Shown: in pieces, positions 1 to 7,719 of the stretch
Numbering within the stretch: the stretch's first letter is position 1
Layout: each line of letters starts with the position of its first letter
Origin: Sphingobium bisphenolivorans
GTDB lineage: Bacteria > Pseudomonadota > Alphaproteobacteria > Sphingomonadales > Sphingomonadaceae
Assembly: GCF_000412635.1 (NCBI RefSeq)
Contig: NZ_ASTG01000013.1
Span: 1-64,000, forward strand
Direction: 5' to 3'
DNA length: 64,000 bases
Translations under genes and position numbers: made by a program
The notes under the pieces: generated by a model
What the model was told of the DNA's origin: nothing
What the model saw: only the letters and a program-made list of their open reading frames with translations
Database searches by the model: none

Positions 1-224
1 TCGCATCCTGTCAGTCGCCGCGCAGTCCGCTCCACCATCGAAAGCTCCTTCGCCGTGTCGATGGTGATGAGGTAGTCGGTGCGGGGCCTCCCTCCGGTTT
101 TGCTGCGGATACAGCAAAAGTCGGCGTCCTCCTCGAAACCGTAATCTTCGATCCGCTTACCGATCCATTCATGGAAGCGCATCTTCAGGCCAAGCCACCC
201 GTGCAGGGCCCTTGCGTCGAACAT
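1..224 (-). CDS. AntA/AntB-type phage antirepressor, N-terminal part (runs off window)
   Basis: Reading leftward from ATG 224, an open frame continues to the window edge. It shows the AntA pattern: an F-D-A-R-x-L-H motif at the start, W-I-x-x-R-I-x-x-Y-G-F about 20 residues in, then G-G-R-P-x-T-D-Y and A-K-E-L-S-M-V-E-R-T. Phage antirepressors of this family counteract the prophage repressor. An AAGGGG box lies about 5 bases before the ATG. Family members usually have 15-20 more N-terminal residues, and the in-frame codons upstream (to a stop near 293) could supply them, but no standard start codon is visible there. The last residues before the edge drift from the usual family motif, so decay is possible. 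It lies downstream of, and on the same strand as, the integrase, which supports a prophage remnant. The track-sized frame over 185-400 is in a different frame and is not this gene. Confidence 0.7.
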   Translation of the reverse strand, partial: MFDARALHGWLGLKMRFHEWIGKRIEDYGFEEDADFCCIRSKTGGRPRTDYLITIDTAKELSMVERTARRLTGC

Positions 225-342
225 CTGGACCCCTTCGTGATCCTGAGGGGCGAGGTTTTTAACAGATTGGTGAAAAAGGTCTGCGTCGGGCTATAAGAGA
301 AAAGCGGACAAACTCGGTCGTAGAGAACTGCTGCTGCCTTCC

Positions 343-357
343 GGCACCTCAGGTGCC
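343..357. promoter_or_regulatory. 15-bp palindrome between integrase and antirepressor
   Basis: GGCACCT-C-AGGTGCC is a perfect inverted repeat with a one-base centre. A one-base centre is unsuitable for an RNA hairpin loop but typical of a dimeric repressor site. It lies about 120 bases upstream of the antirepressor start and 60 bases past the integrase stop. An operator for the element's repressor is the natural inference. The rest of 225-417 shows nothing else I can name. Confidence 0.35.
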
Positions 358-417
358 CGGCGGGGGACAAAACGCGCTCCTTGCCTGAGAATGGCGACAT
401 TTTCTCACCACGGTTAG

Positions 418-1884
418 CTATTCAGGCGTGGGCAGGTTCAGCCCCGGATACTCGATCAAGGCGACGATCTCGGCCCGCCGCTGGAGCAAGCTCTGGCTGC
501 CGTAGGTGCCGAACGTGAAGCCTTGCTTCGCATGTCCGACAAGCTGGGCGACCTCGTTCTCTGGAACCCTCGCTCGCTCCAGATAACCGACCACGTTCTT
601 GCGGAAAGAATGAAACGCCTTGGTGCGGCTGGTGTATCCAAGCGCGATCTTGAAGCGGGAGAACTCCTTTCCGGCGTCCCCGCCGGGTTTATTGCCGGGG
701 CCTTCGCCCGTGAACTTCGGCCAGATGCGCGCGTCAGCCGCCTTGCCTTGCACGCGCTTTGCCAGCCATGCCAGCCGGGGATGCAGCGGAACCTTGCGTA
801 TGCCGTTGTCGGTCTTCGCGGCAGTAATGTCGATGAACGTGACGCCCTCTTCCTTCCTGATTTGGCCACAGGTGAGTGACACAATCTCGTCCAGCCGCAT
901 GCCGGTAAAAAGGGCTACGATCATAACTTCCGTCAGGTCGGCACGGGCGGGAGGGGGAGAGAACAGGCGCTCCAGTTCCTCGGGCTCCCACGCCACATAG
1001 GGGTTCTTGTTCTTGCCGACCTTCAGCGACCTGCGGTGGCCTTCGAAGGGGTTGCGGCCGGTGCAATGTTCCCGCGCCTCGGCCCACTTCCAAAGAGCGC
1101 TAAGCGTGGCCATGTGGCGATTGACCGTAGCATCCGACAGACCCTTGTCGCGGCCCCCGAAGGTCCGCTGAAGCTCCTTCCATGGCATGGCCGGGGTTTC
1201 CCCCTTGGCCTTACCCGTGCGCGCCCAGTTAGAGTCTAACTGTCGCAGGGCGTCGGCGAAGGTTGAAGCGTCGGCGCGGGTGACGTCCCGCAACGGTCGC
1301 TCCCCGAAAAAGCTGGCGAACAGGTCGAAGGTGGCGACCTTCTGCTGCTCCGTGTTGGTTTCCCTCCGCCCTGGCTCGATCTTCCAAAGCCGCAGATGCT
1401 CCGCAGCCAGTTCCTTGAAGGTCGCTTGTAGCTCCTTACGGGGCTTCACCCTCTGCCCCATGTGTTCGGCCTTGGCGTCGTTCAGCGCCCAGACCTTGGC
1501 CTGCTCCTCGGGAGTGAAATCTCGCTCCTCAGCTTCGTCAGCCATCAGGTCCAAAGTCAGGTCGATGCTTTCCGTGAAGCTGTCGAACGCCAGCGGGTCA
1601 GGGCTGGGCAAGTGGGCGGCAAACGCGCCCTCCCGCGCAAGGGTGCGGTAGGTGGCGTAAAGGTGGCGGAGGGTGGCCTGCGGTGCCCCTGAGGGTGAAG
1701 AGCGGGCCGCCCATGCGGTCTTAAGCGAGACCTCCCACGCGGTGGCCTCCAGCTTTGCGGCGCGCTTATCGGTGGCCGCCAAGGTGCGGTAGAGATGTTC
1801 CTTTCCGCCATGTGCGGCGCGCAGCGCCTGCGGCACCCGCACCCGCGCCTCCCACTTGTTATGCCGTGCCTTCAACGCTGCCAT
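418..1884 (-). CDS. Tyrosine recombinase / phage integrase
   Basis: A 488-residue site-specific recombinase that would integrate and excise the element to its left. The C-terminal catalytic domain (about 280-470) shows the full set: Arg330 in T-G-M-R-L-D-E-I, Lys357 in the beta-hairpin, H425-S-F-R428, His451 in L-V-G-H, and nucleophile Tyr461 in F-G-T-Y-G. Residues 1-60 look like the small arm-binding domain of this integrase group, and about 145-270 like the SAM-like core-binding domain. ATG 1884 is the first start in the frame. Its neighbours are a phage antirepressor downstream and a chromosomal lipoprotein upstream, so the gene sits at the element's right edge. I see no tRNA beside it, so the integration target is unknown. 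Confidence 0.93.
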   Translation of the reverse strand: MAALKARHNKWEARVRVPQALRAAHGGKEHLYRTLAATDKRAAKLEATAWEVSLKTAWAARSSPSGAPQATLRHLYATYRTLAREGAFAAHLPSPDPLAFDSFTESIDLTLDLMADEAEERDFTPEEQAKVWALNDAKAEHMGQRVKPRKELQATFKELAAEHLRLWKIEPGRRETNTEQQKVATFDLFASFFGERPLRDVTRADASTFADALRQLDSNWARTGKAKGETPAMPWKELQRTFGGRDKGLSDATVNRHMATLSALWKWAEAREHCTGRNPFEGHRRSLKVGKNKNPYVAWEPEELERLFSPPPARADLTEVMIVALFTGMRLDEIVSLTCGQIRKEEGVTFIDITAAKTDNGIRKVPLHPRLAWLAKRVQGKAADARIWPKFTGEGPGNKPGGDAGKEFSRFKIALGYTSRTKAFHSFRKNVVGYLERARVPENEVAQLVGHAKQGFTFGTYGSQSLLQRRAEIVALIEYPGLNLPTPE

Positions 1885-1904
1885 TTTCGCCCTCGTTCAC
1901 CCCG

Positions 1905-1942
1905 TGTGGGGCAGGTTTGTGGGGCAGGTCTGTAGGGCAAAG
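1905..1942. repeat. 13-bp-period direct repeats upstream of the integrase
   Basis: TGTGGGGCAGGT occurs at 1905-1916 and 1918-1929, with a third degenerate copy, TGTAGGGCAAAG, at 1931-1942. Short direct repeats just outside an integrase gene often serve as integrase or excisionase arm sites, so this may be part of the attachment region. The rest of 1885-2097 holds no gene I can support, only a small inverted repeat, GGAGAC-CCTT-GTCTCC, at 1984-1999. Confidence 0.45.
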
Positions 1943-2098
1943 AACGGCAGAAATGCAAGGGTTTCAGTGTTTCCGGGGGCTCTGGAGACCCTTGTCTCCG
2001 TCTCCTGTCTCCCCGACCAACCCCTGAAAATCCACGATCCAGCTCTGCCTAGCAGAAGCTCGGCTAATGCTGCGCTGATGTTATTGCGCGGCCCATAG

Positions 2099-2131
2099 AA
2101 AAAGGGCGGACCGTCAGACGGCCCGCCCTTT
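2099..2131 (-). terminator. Rho-independent terminator of the small lipoprotein gene
   Basis: On the minus strand AAAGGGCGG pairs with CCGCCCTTT around a short loop, and the stem is followed by T residues. It begins about 24 bases past the stop codon at 2155. Confidence 0.75.
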
Positions 2132-2154
2132 CGAAAACCTCGCTGAAGCGAAGA

Positions 2155-2367
2155 TTATTCGGCGTTCGCGGCGTTGCCAGCGACGTTCGCAGCGTTCGCA
2201 GCGTTGTCGGCAGCGTTAGCGGCGTTGTCAGCAGCGTTAGCGGCGTTCTCGACAACGTTCTCAACAACAGCGTTCGAAGCGTTCGCGGTTTCGTTAGCCG
2301 GCTTCTCACCGCAAGCGGCGAGGGCCATCAGGCCGGCCGAAGCGAAAACAACAGCGATCTTCTTCAT
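2155..2367 (-). CDS. Small alanine/asparagine-rich lipoprotein
   Basis: A 70-residue predicted lipoprotein. Residues 1-19 form a signal peptide ending in the lipobox L-A-A-C (Cys19). The mature part consists of near-perfect seven-residue units of the form N-A-A-N-A-A-D, repeated about four times and mirrored by 21-base repeats in the DNA. The heptad alanines suggest an Ala-zipper helix like that of Lpp or OprI. The C-terminus is Ala-Glu without a terminal Lys or Arg, so Lpp-style linkage to peptidoglycan is not indicated. ATG 2367 is preferred over ATG 2388 because GGGAG lies 8 bases before it and the lipoprotein signal starts there. A terminator follows directly. Function unknown. Confidence 0.75.
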   Translation of the reverse strand: MKKIAVVFASAGLMALAACGEKPANETANASNAVVENVVENAANAADNAANAADNAANAANVAGNAANAE

Positions 2368-2513
2368 TGTGTACGGCTCCCATAGCATATTGCCGCGTCG
2401 GACAGCGCCCCACGCGAGCGACCCGCATTAACGTGTGCGCTGCACAAATCAATGCTTTTCTGCGTCGGTGAAGCGACAGAATCACGCGACAAGACGTTCT
2501 CTACTATATAAGT

Positions 2514-3890
2514 TCATTTAACTGCTAGCGTTTCTGGCGCGTTCGCGATTTCGAAAAGTGCAACTGCCCAGGCGGCGACATTCTGCTGCAACTGTGCCTT
2601 GTCGATCTTGTCGAGCGTGTCGTCGGACGTATGATGGATGTCGAAATAGCGGGTGCCGTCCTGCTGAAGGTCCACCACCGGAACGCCGGCTTTGACGAGC
2701 GGTTCGATGTCGGCTCCTCCGCCCGCCGCGGAACGGCTCGCGGCAATGCCGAGCGGAGCCAGGCCGGTAGAGAGGCGGCGGGCCAGGGCGTCGTGCCCCT
2801 CCGGCAGCTTGAAGTCGATGCGCCACACCCGATCCGCGCCGAAGTCCGATTCCATCGCCATGGCGTGCGGCTCCTTGCCATGTGCATCGAAATAGGCACG
2901 GGCTCCGTTGCCGCCGACTTCTTCCGCGCCAGCCATCAGCAGCCGGATCGTCCGGCGCGGGGCGCCGGCTTTTCCGACCAGCAAAGCGGCGGCCGTGATG
3001 ATGCCGCAACCTGAAGCATCGTCGATCGCGCCTGTGCCCTGATCCCAGCTGTCCAGATGACAGGCGGCCACCACGACGCCAGCCTCCGGGTCACTGCCGG
3101 GTATTTCCGCCAGGACGTTGCCCGATGGCTGGTCCTTGAGCATCCTGGACAAGAGCGTCAAGCGCAGCCGCACGGGCTTGCCGCGCGCCAATATGCGGGC
3201 CAGCTGCTCTGCATCGGGAATGCTGAGCGCCGCAGCCGGTATCGGTCGCACGCCATCAGCCCACATCTGCACGCCGCTATGAGGCTGGCGATGATGGTCC
3301 GTGCCGATCGAGCGGATCAGGATCGCGCTGGCGCCCTTCCGCGAAGCGACGCTTGGGCCCTGGCGACGCGTGGCTCCGAAATAACCGTAGGATGACCCGT
3401 CCTGCGTGGCTTGCATGGCGTGATCGACAAAGGCGATCTTGCCCTTGAGACTGGCTTCGGGAGCCGCTTCCAGGCTTGCCAGCGTCGGGAAATAGACCAG
3501 TTCGCCCTCTATCCCGCTGGACGGGGTGGAAGCGCTGTTGCCCAAACCGGCGACGACCAGATTCTGAGGGAAGGGCGAAAGGATGCGCGCCTCTTCACGG
3601 CCGCGTTGCCAGACGGGCATCAAATAAGGTTCGGCGCGGACATTCGTGAAGCCGAGCGCCGTCAGCCGCGCGATGGCCCATTCCCGCGCGCGGGCCTCCT
3701 GCGGCGTACCGGCGGGACGGGGCCCCACTTCGGTCGAGAGCCCCTCGACAAACTGCCAGGCGACCTCATCCTTCAGGCCCGCATCACGAATCATGGCCAC
3801 ATCGGTCGGTGCGGCGCCAAGCGGCAGGGCGGGGGTGACAATGCTGCCTAAAAGGAGGGCGGCGAGCGTACCCGATCGGATTTTCTGCAT
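2514..3890 (-). CDS. Exported M28-family zinc peptidase
   Basis: Peptidase of about 458 residues with an N-terminal signal peptide (M-Q-K-I-R then a hydrophobic stretch ending near A-A-P). A PA-like insert lies in the middle. The M28 metal-binding pattern follows: A-C-H-L-D-S-W-D, then D-D-A-S-G-C, A-G-A-E-E-V-G-G-N-G, E-S-D-F-G-A-D and a final I-H-H-T-S-D-D-T. M28 enzymes are two-zinc aminopeptidases or carboxypeptidases; here the enzyme should act in the periplasm. The frame extends to a TTG at 3926, but ATG 3890 begins exactly at the signal peptide. It is divergent from ettA. The exact substrate cannot be read from sequence. Confidence 0.88.
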   Translation of the reverse strand: MQKIRSGTLAALLLGSIVTPALPLGAAPTDVAMIRDAGLKDEVAWQFVEGLSTEVGPRPAGTPQEARAREWAIARLTALGFTNVRAEPYLMPVWQRGREEARILSPFPQNLVVAGLGNSASTPSSGIEGELVYFPTLASLEAAPEASLKGKIAFVDHAMQATQDGSSYGYFGATRRQGPSVASRKGASAILIRSIGTDHHRQPHSGVQMWADGVRPIPAAALSIPDAEQLARILARGKPVRLRLTLLSRMLKDQPSGNVLAEIPGSDPEAGVVVAACHLDSWDQGTGAIDDASGCGIITAAALLVGKAGAPRRTIRLLMAGAEEVGGNGARAYFDAHGKEPHAMAMESDFGADRVWRIDFKLPEGHDALARRLSTGLAPLGIAASRSAAGGGADIEPLVKAGVPVVDLQQDGTRYFDIHHTSDDTLDKIDKAQLQQNVAAWAVALFEIANAPETLAVK

Positions 3891-3992
3891 AAGTGGAGGC
3901 TTACCGGGCCATCGTCCATTTGCCAACGCGCTTGGGCTTCGCTAACCCGGCCCGGATTTTCACGTTCGTTCTTTTCGGAGCTGCTTCAAGCC

Positions 3993-5678
3993 ATGTCCGC
4001 CTCGTCCCAATATGCCTTCGTCATGAAGAACATGACCAAGAGCTTCCCCGGCGCCCAGAAGCCGGTTCTGAGCAACATCAACCTGCAATTCTATCGCGGC
4101 GCCAAGATTGGCATCGTGGGCCCCAACGGCGCGGGCAAGTCGACGCTCATGAAAATCATGGGCGGCATCGACAAGGATTTCACGGGCGAGGCCTGGCCGG
4201 GCGAGAATATCACGGTCGGCTATCTGCCGCAGGAACCGCAGCTCGATCCCTCCAAGAATGTGCTGGAGAACGTCAAGGACGGCGCGCGCGAGATAGCGGA
4301 CAAGATGGACCGCTTTAACGAGATCAGCATGATCATGGCCGACCCGCCCGAGGACGTCGACTTCGACGCCTTGATGGAGGAAATGGGCACGCTGCAGGAG
4401 CAGATCGATGCAGTCGACGGCTGGACGCTCGACAACCAGCTTGAAATCGCGATGGAGGCGCTGCGTTGCCCGCCGTCTGATTGGCCGGTCGACAGCCTTT
4501 CCGGCGGTGAAAAGCGCCGCATCGCGCTGACCCGCCTGCTGATCCAGAAGCCGGATATCCTGCTGCTCGACGAACCGACCAACCATCTGGATGCCGAAAG
4601 CGTCGAATGGCTGGAAAATCATCTGAAGGAATATGCGGGCGCGGTGCTGATGATCACCCACGACCGCTACTTCCTGGACAATGTGGTCGGCTGGATCCTT
4701 GAACTCGATCGCGGCAAATATTTCCCTTACGAGGGCAATTACTCGACGTATCTTGAGAAGAAGTCCCAGCGTCTGGAGCAGGAATCCCGTGAGGAGTCCG
4801 GCCGACAGAAGGCGATCAAGGACGAGCTCGAATGGATCAGGGCAGGCGTCAAGGGGCGCCAGACCAAGTCCAAGGCACGTATCAAGAAGTTCGAGGAACT
4901 GGTCGCGGCCCAGGAAAACCGCACGCCCGGCAAGGCACAGATCGTCATCCAGGTGCCCGAGCGCCTTGGCGGCAAGGTGATCGAGGCGAAGAATATCAGC
5001 AAGGCCTATGGCGACAAGCTCCTGTTCGAAGACCTGTCCTTCATGCTGCCGCCGGGCGGCATCGTCGGCGTGATCGGTCCGAACGGCGCGGGCAAGTCGA
5101 CGCTGTTCAAGATCATCACCGGCCAGGAACAGCCCGATTCGGGCGAGATCGACATCGGCTCGACCGTGCGCCTTGGCTATGTCGACCAGAGCCGCGATCA
5201 TCTGGACCCGTCGAAAAATGTCTGGGAAGAAGTGTCCGACGGCCTCGATTATGTGAAGGTCAACGGCCATGACATGTCGACGCGGGCATATGTCGGCGCC
5301 TTCAACTTCAAGGGGCAGGATCAGCAGAAGAATGTCGGCAAGCTGTCAGGCGGTGAGCGCAACCGCGTCCACATCGCCAAGATGCTGAAGAAGGGCGGCA
5401 ACGTGCTGCTGCTCGACGAACCGACCAACGACCTCGACGTCGAAACGCTGGCCGCGCTGGAAGAAGCAATCGAGAATTTCGCGGGCTGCGCCGTCGTCAT
5501 CAGCCACGATCGCTTCTTCCTCGATCGTCTGGCGACGCATATCCTTGCCTTCGAAGGCGACAGCCATGTCGAATGGTTCGAGGGCAATTTCGAAATGTAT
5601 GAAGAGGACAAGCGGCGGCGCCTCGGCGATGCAGCGGACCGCCCGACACGCCTGGCCTACAAGAAGCTGACGCGCTGA
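3993..5678 (+). CDS. ettA: Energy-dependent translational throttle protein EttA (ABC-F)
   Basis: A 561-residue ABC-F ATPase that binds the ribosomal E site and gates entry into elongation according to ATP level. Two nucleotide-binding domains are complete. Walker A G-P-N-G-A-G-K-S-T is near residue 43 and again near 362. Signatures are L-S-G-G-E-K-R-R and L-S-G-G-E-R-N-R, and Walker B is L-L-L-D-E-P-T-N in both halves. There are no membrane segments. The insertion around 95-150 of the first domain is the EttA arm, and the charged linker around 245-310 is the P-site tRNA interaction motif region. Length and order match EttA rather than Uup or YheS. It is monocistronic, divergent from the M28 peptidase. 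Confidence 0.95.
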   Translation: MSASSQYAFVMKNMTKSFPGAQKPVLSNINLQFYRGAKIGIVGPNGAGKSTLMKIMGGIDKDFTGEAWPGENITVGYLPQEPQLDPSKNVLENVKDGAREIADKMDRFNEISMIMADPPEDVDFDALMEEMGTLQEQIDAVDGWTLDNQLEIAMEALRCPPSDWPVDSLSGGEKRRIALTRLLIQKPDILLLDEPTNHLDAESVEWLENHLKEYAGAVLMITHDRYFLDNVVGWILELDRGKYFPYEGNYSTYLEKKSQRLEQESREESGRQKAIKDELEWIRAGVKGRQTKSKARIKKFEELVAAQENRTPGKAQIVIQVPERLGGKVIEAKNISKAYGDKLLFEDLSFMLPPGGIVGVIGPNGAGKSTLFKIITGQEQPDSGEIDIGSTVRLGYVDQSRDHLDPSKNVWEEVSDGLDYVKVNGHDMSTRAYVGAFNFKGQDQQKNVGKLSGGERNRVHIAKMLKKGGNVLLLDEPTNDLDVETLAALEEAIENFAGCAVVISHDRFFLDRLATHILAFEGDSHVEWFEGNFEMYEEDKRRRLGDAADRPTRLAYKKLTR

Positions 5679-5745
5679 GACATGGTGCATCGCCGATGCG
5701 ATGATGCACTTGCAAAATATGCAACTTCGGCCGCCCTCTTCGCAC

Positions 5746-5774
5746 TTGCGAGATGACGAGGTGGTCCGCATATA
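5746..5774 (+). promoter_or_regulatory. Candidate sigma-70 promoter of the small RNA
   Basis: TTGCGA (5746-5751) and CATATA (5769-5774) are separated by 17 bases. A start near 5778-5781 leads straight into a structured segment that ends in a strong terminator. No open frame follows within that distance. Confidence 0.45.
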
Positions 5775-5777
5775 GGG

Positions 5778-5840
5778 GAGGCCTTTCAGGCATCCTCTCC
5801 TAAAACTTTCAGGCCGATCCTTCGGGGTCGGCCTTTTTTT
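5778..5840 (+). ncRNA. Candidate small RNA with intrinsic terminator
   Basis: A segment of about 60 bases lies between a good promoter and a textbook terminator, GGCCGATCC-TTCG-GGGTCGGCC followed by seven T residues (5812-5840). The 5' part can fold as GGGGAGG pairing with CCTCTCC (5774-5800). The 9-mer CTTTCAGGC occurs twice (5783-5791 and 5807-5815). The single-stranded TCTCCTAAAAC between the hairpins is anti-Shine-Dalgarno-like. These traits fit an Hfq-dependent trans-acting RNA, and hfq is in this window. No known family is recognised. It could instead be merely the terminator of ettA, whose stop is about 100 bases upstream. The remaining bases, 5841-5982, show nothing. Confidence 0.45.
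5812..5840 (+). terminator. Strong rho-independent terminator
   Basis: A nine-base-pair stem, GGCCGATCC/GGGTCGGCC, capped by a TTCG loop and followed by a T7 run. It ends the candidate small RNA and/or the ettA transcript. Confidence 0.85.
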
Positions 5841-5982
5841 GTCGCGGAACAATGAGGCGATGAGTGCAACCCATCCCTGGTGCGCTACTCCTCCATTCCT
5901 CCCGGGGTTATCGAAGGACGCGGGAGTAGCTCTCCATCATGCCCTCGATAAGCCAAGCACGAGCGGCTGTTACGGCCGCAAA

Positions 5983-6264
5983 TCAGCAGCTATGCCGCTT
6001 CTCAAAAGACAGCAGCCCTTCAGCCGCAGCATCCTGGCTGTCGATCCGCTCAACGCGGGCGGCCGGCGGGCCTTGATGAGCAAGCGCTACGAACTGCTCG
6101 ACGGCCTCTCGCGAACCTTCCACCAGCGCTTCGACGCTGCCGTCGCTGCGGTTGCGGACCCAGCCGGTAAGCCCAAGACTGAGGGCGGTTGCGACCGTCC
6201 AGTTTCGATAGAAGACGCCCTGCACCCGACCTGTGATCATCAAGTGCCGAGCGGTGATCGCCAT
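5983..6264 (-). CDS. acyP: Acylphosphatase
   Basis: A 93-residue cytosolic enzyme that hydrolyses acyl phosphates to carboxylate and phosphate. The family signature is present: G-R-V-Q-G-V-F-Y-R near residue 12 (phosphate cradle with catalytic Arg) and G-W-V-R-N-R-S-D-G-S-V-E near 34 (catalytic Asn). The length is normal for the family. The start ATG overlaps the stop of the upstream NYN gene by one base (TGATG), so it is probably the last gene of a coupled three-gene unit. Confidence 0.93.
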   Translation of the reverse strand: MAITARHLMITGRVQGVFYRNWTVATALSLGLTGWVRNRSDGSVEALVEGSREAVEQFVALAHQGPPAARVERIDSQDAAAEGLLSFEKRHSC

Positions 6265-7004
6265 CAGTGCACCCGCTTGATCCAGGTCTGGCCATCGCGG
6301 CTTTCGACCTTAAAATTCTTGATCGAGCGGACGAGGTCGGAAAGGCGTTTGAACCCATAATTCCGTGTGTCGAAGCTGGAACGATTGCCCGCGAGCTGTC
6401 CTACCTCGCTCAACCGGGCGAACCCCTGGTCATCCCGCTTCACCGCATTATAGGCATCGATCAGCAGCTTGAGCAGTTCGGGCGCGACCTCCGTGCCAGA
6501 GCCATTTGGCTCATCCGCCTCCTGCTCCTCTTCTTCGGGCGGAAGTTCGTCTTCGCGATTGCTGCTAAGCGCCGCAAGGTCGATAAAGCGGGTACAGGCG
6601 CTGCGGAAGGCCTGTGCCGTCTTGTCCGATCCAAAGCCATAGACCGGAATACCCTCTTGCCGAATACGCGTGACAAGGGGCGTGAAATCACTGTCGCTCG
6701 ACATGAGGCCGAAACCGGTGACACGGCCCGACGCCATCAGGTCCATGGCGTCGATCGTCATCTTCATGTCGGTCGCATTCTTCCCCTTGGTGAGGTCGAA
6801 CTGCTGCTGTGTTTCGATGGCCTGGGTGACGGCCTGATTGGCCCAGCCCTTCAATGTGGGCTTGTTCCAATTGCCGTAAGCGCGGCGGATATTGACGGTG
6901 CCCAATTCCGCCAGAACGGTCAGCACCGGGTCGAAATGGTCAGCCGAAACATTGTCCGCGTCGATCAGCAGGGCGACATTGCCTCTGGAGATCGGCGAGG
7001 ACAT
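6264..7004 (-). CDS. NYN-domain protein with C-terminal OST-HTH/LOTUS domain
   Basis: A 246-residue protein. The N-terminal part (about 8-150) is a NYN (PIN-like nuclease) domain, with the metal-binding acidic motif L-L-I-D-A-D-N (Asp15, Asp17), the acidic patch D-M-K-M-T-I-D-A-M-D, and S-S-D-S-D-F-T-P-L. The part from about 170 to 246 has the fold pattern of an OST-HTH/LOTUS domain (L-L-I-D-A-Y-N... Y-G-F-K-R-L-S-D-L-V-R), known to bind RNA. The acidic linker (E-E-E-E-Q-E-A-D-E) separates them. A single-strand RNA nuclease or RNA-binding role is expected. It overlaps its neighbours on both sides by one base. Confidence 0.88.
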   Translation of the reverse strand: MSSPISRGNVALLIDADNVSADHFDPVLTVLAELGTVNIRRAYGNWNKPTLKGWANQAVTQAIETQQQFDLTKGKNATDMKMTIDAMDLMASGRVTGFGLMSSDSDFTPLVTRIRQEGIPVYGFGSDKTAQAFRSACTRFIDLAALSSNREDELPPEEEEQEADEPNGSGTEVAPELLKLLIDAYNAVKRDDQGFARLSEVGQLAGNRSSFDTRNYGFKRLSDLVRSIKNFKVESRDGQTWIKRVH

Positions 7005-7654
7005 CAGTTCTCCAGCGCTGCCGGGGCGAATTCGCCACTTTGCTCATCAAGCAGATGAAGCTGCCCATCCGCGATTGCGAAGAAGGATCCGATCAGCTTG
7101 AGCTCGCCTGCGCGCTCCTTGGCGCGGACGCAGGGGAAGGTGCGCAAATTGGCGAGGCTGACCTTCACGCCTTCCTGCTCCATGGCGCGCTCGGCGTTCC
7201 GGCTGCGGTCATCGCCGAAGCGTTCGACGACCTTGTCGCGCGCATCGTCCAGCAGTTCGATCCAGCTATGGATGAAGCCGCCCTCGCCCGGAGGAGCGTC
7301 CTTCAGGTCTTGGCTGAGCGCGGCCTTGCAGCCGCCGCACTTGCCGTGACCCATCACGACGATCTCGCCGACCTTCAGCACCTGAACAGCGAACTCCAGT
7401 GCCGCCGACACGCCATGACGGCCGGGATTGGTTTCGAAAGGGGGCACCAGTGCTGCCACATTGCGGACAACGAAGATTTCGCCCGGGCTTGTGTCGAAAA
7501 TCTGTGCGGGATCGACGCGGCTGTCGGAGCAGGCGATGACCATCACGCGCGGGCTCTGGCCTTCGCTAAGCTCGCCCCATCGCTCGCGCTGCTGCGTCCA
7601 ACCAGTGTCACGGAAGCGGCGATAGCCGGCGAGCATATCGGCAAAGTCTGTCAT
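7004..7654 (-). CDS. Beta-class carbonic anhydrase
   Basis: A 216-residue zinc enzyme interconverting CO2 and bicarbonate. Zinc ligands and the catalytic dyad are present: Cys42, Asp44 and Arg46 in A-C-S-D-S-R-V-D-P, and His103 and Cys106 in G-H-G-K-C-G-G-C. No signal peptide is seen, so it is probably cytoplasmic. An upstream TTG (7690) would add 12 residues, but ATG 7654 fits the family N-terminus (M-T-D-F). It is the first gene of a unit with the NYN and acylphosphatase genes, with which it shares one-base stop/start overlaps, and is divergent from lipA. Confidence 0.93.
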   Translation of the reverse strand: MTDFADMLAGYRRFRDTGWTQQRERWGELSEGQSPRVMVIACSDSRVDPAQIFDTSPGEIFVVRNVAALVPPFETNPGRHGVSAALEFAVQVLKVGEIVVMGHGKCGGCKAALSQDLKDAPPGEGGFIHSWIELLDDARDKVVERFGDDRSRNAERAMEQEGVKVSLANLRTFPCVRAKERAGELKLIGSFFAIADGQLHLLDEQSGEFAPAALEN

Positions 7655-7719
7655 GCGACGGTCTGTGCCGAACAATGTTGGGACTGGCAAGAGTGAAGAT
7701 GGGTCGCTATTTGGGGCGC

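Noticed and set aside
185..400. A 71-codon minus-strand frame
   Set aside because: Overlaps the antirepressor start in another frame and shows no family features.
1885..2097. tRNA or tmRNA fragment as attachment site
   Set aside because: No T-arm, anticodon arm or CCA end could be found.
3960..5270. A 436-codon minus-strand open frame
   Set aside because: Antisense to ettA, whose ABC motifs are decisive.
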